DNA of 64,000 nucleotides, taken from assembly GCF_003752595.1 (NCBI RefSeq), contig NZ_RKIJ01000012.1, positions 248,001 through 312,000 on the forward strand, written 5' to 3'. The stretch is from Cellulomonas sp. PhB143 (lineage in GTDB: Bacteria > Actinomycetota > Actinomycetes > Actinomycetales > Cellulomonadaceae). Under the pieces are notes generated by a model, which did no database searches, was not told where the DNA came from, and was given only the letters and a program-made list of their open reading frames with translations. Numbering within the stretch: position 1 is the first letter of the stretch; every line of letters begins with the position of its first letter. Of the stretch, positions 62,943-64,000 are shown in pieces. Both the position numbers and the translations under genes were made by a program.

Positions 62943-63974
62943 GTGAGCGAGCAGTCAACGGGGAAGGTCCACGACCTCGTCATCATCGGGTCCGGCCCGT
63001 CCGGGTACACGGCCGCCGTCTACGCGGCGCGCGCCGGCCTCGCGCCCCTCGTCCTGGCCGGCTCGGTCACCGCCGGCGGCGCCCTGATGAACACCACCGA
63101 GGTGGAGAACTTCCCCGGGTTCCCCGAGGGCATCATGGGCCCGGACCTCATGGAGAACATGCGTGCCCAGGCCGAGCGGTTCGGCGCGCTCGTGGAGTAC
63201 GACGACGCGGAGACGGTCTTCCTCGACGGACCGGTCAAGTCCGTCACGACCGTCAACGGCGAGACCTACCGTGCGCGCGCCGTCATCCTCTCGACCGGGT
63301 CCGCGTACCGCGAGCTCGGCCTGGAGGACGAGAAGCGGCTCTCGGGCCGCGGCGTCTCCTGGTGCGCCACGTGCGACGGGTTCTTCTTCCGCGACCAGCA
63401 CATCGTCGTCGTCGGCGGGGGCGACTCCGCCGTCGAGGAGGCGACCTTCCTCACCCGGTTCGCCTCGAAGGTCACGATGGTGCACCGGCGCGACGAGCTC
63501 CGGGCGTCCAAGATCATGGCCGACCGCGCGTTCGCGGACCCCAAGATCGAGTTCGCCTGGAACTCCGAGGTCGTCGGCATCGCGGGCGACACGAAGGTCA
63601 CGGGCCTCACGCTCCGCGACACCGTCACCGGCGAGACGCGCGCGCTCGACGCGACCGGCCTGTTCGTCGCCATCGGCCACGAGCCGCGCACCGACCTCGT
63701 CAAGGGCCAGGTCGACCTCAACCCCGAGGGCTACATCGAGGTCGAGCACCCCACGACCCGGACCGGCGTCCCCGGCGTGTTCGCCGCCGGCGACGCCGTC
63801 GACCACCTCTACCGCCAGGCCATCACCGCCGCCGGCACGGGCTGCTCCGCGGCGCTCGACGCCCAGGCGTACCTGACCGCGCTCGCCGACTCCGCCGGCG
63901 AGGCCGACGTCGCGGGGACCCCCGCGGTGCCCAACCCCGAGGGCCTGCCCGAGGCACTGGAGGAGATCCGATGA
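62943..63974 (+). CDS. trxB: Thioredoxin-disulfide reductase
   Basis: A 343-residue TrxB from GTG 62943 (AAGGAGC upstream). FAD site [31 protein letters not shown], the redox pair Cys141-Ala-Thr-Cys144, NADPH site [16 protein letters not shown] and [12 protein letters not shown]...[10 protein letters not shown] are present. It reduces thioredoxin with NADPH. It overlaps the following trxA by 4 bases (ATGA). A C-terminal extension ([14 protein letters not shown]) goes beyond the usual end. Confidence 0.97.
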   Translation: MSEQSTGKVHDLVIIGSGPSGYTAAVYAARAGLAPLVLAGSVTAGGALMNTTEVENFPGFPEGIMGPDLMENMRAQAERFGALVEYDDAETVFLDGPVKSVTTVNGETYRARAVILSTGSAYRELGLEDEKRLSGRGVSWCATCDGFFFRDQHIVVVGGGDSAVEEATFLTRFASKVTMVHRRDELRASKIMADRAFADPKIEFAWNSEVVGIAGDTKVTGLTLRDTVTGETRALDATGLFVAIGHEPRTDLVKGQVDLNPEGYIEVEHPTTRTGVPGVFAAGDAVDHLYRQAITAAGTGCSAALDAQAYLTALADSAGEADVAGTPAVPNPEGLPEALEEIR

Positions 63975-64000
63975 CCACCACCGCAGCCGCGACCGTCGCG
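63971..64000 (+). CDS. trxA: Thioredoxin, 5' end only
   Basis: Only ten codons ([10 protein letters not shown]) lie in the window; the ATG overlaps the trxB stop. Identity as trxA is an inference from the standard trxB-trxA order in actinobacteria. Confidence 0.65.
   Translation, partial: MTTTAAATVA

Overview
The window is about 64 kb of very GC-rich DNA with densely packed genes, strongly G/C-biased third codon positions, many GTG starts and many 4-base stop/start overlaps (ATGA, GTGA). Gene content and order point to a high-GC actinobacterium, most plausibly of the Micrococcales (Cellulosimicrobium/Cellulomonas-like). The species is an inference; no rRNA or tRNA gene was seen. The right third is conserved chromosomal backbone: dnaB, rplI-rpsR-ssb-rpsF, a class A penicillin-binding protein, PadR-ino1, then pcnA / nudix / DUF6049-like / murJ / pseudokinase / trxB / trxA. 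This order parallels Mycobacterium tuberculosis Rv3907c-Rv3914, which ends close to parAB and dnaA, so oriC probably lies a short way beyond the right edge.

The left two thirds (1-39 kb) are accessory, built of small regulator-plus-enzyme modules. 1-2.5 kb: two glycoside hydrolases of the trehalase/debranching type. 2.6-7.6 kb: a leftward acetyltransferase-TetR-VOC-SDR-reductase string divergent from an MFS exporter over a 35-base operator region. 7.6-11.4 kb: a GNAT, a membrane-anchored protein with an internal duplication, and a MarR-MATE efflux pair. 11.5-13.6 kb: an MmyB-like regulator divergent from an Atu4866-SDR operon around a perfect palindrome. 13.6-18.5 kb: a CYP152-type fatty-acid peroxygenase, two methyltransferases, and a membrane protein with a YtrA-type GntR regulator. 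18.4-29 kb: an esterase with TetR, a large LAL/LuxR regulator facing three consecutive SDR genes, an alpha/beta hydrolase, a secreted tannase/feruloyl-esterase and a VOC protein. 29.3-34.1 kb: a universal stress protein coupled to an NhaA-DsbA fusion, a START-like protein and an ABC-F ATPase.

The most interesting unit is at 34.1-35.9 kb. Two ClpP-family genes overlap by 4 bases. The first keeps a Ser-His-Asp triad; in the second the nucleophile Ser is replaced by Ala. They are followed, convergently, by a PopR/ClgR-type XRE regulator whose protein ends in Ala-Ala. Nearly identical 17-base inverted-repeat boxes (16/17) lie upstream of both the clpP pair and the regulator. This looks like a self-contained proteolysis-sensing circuit with an active/inactive ClpP pair.

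Other highlights: (i) dnaB carries two short tracts of A/T-ending codons exactly at two known DnaB intein insertion points (the P-loop Lys|Ser and the RESG|SIEQ junction), suggesting intein homing or loss scars. (ii) A LOV-GAF-PP2C (SpoIIE-type) protein with the GRNCRFLQ photoadduct motif predicts a blue-light-controlled phosphatase. (iii) The kinase-homology part of mycobacterial MviN is a separate pseudokinase gene here, and sigM is missing from its usual slot. (iv) Several short tandem repeats lie at or just after stop codons. (v) A decayed piece of the BaiN-like flavoprotein gene lies 0.7 kb from the intact copy.
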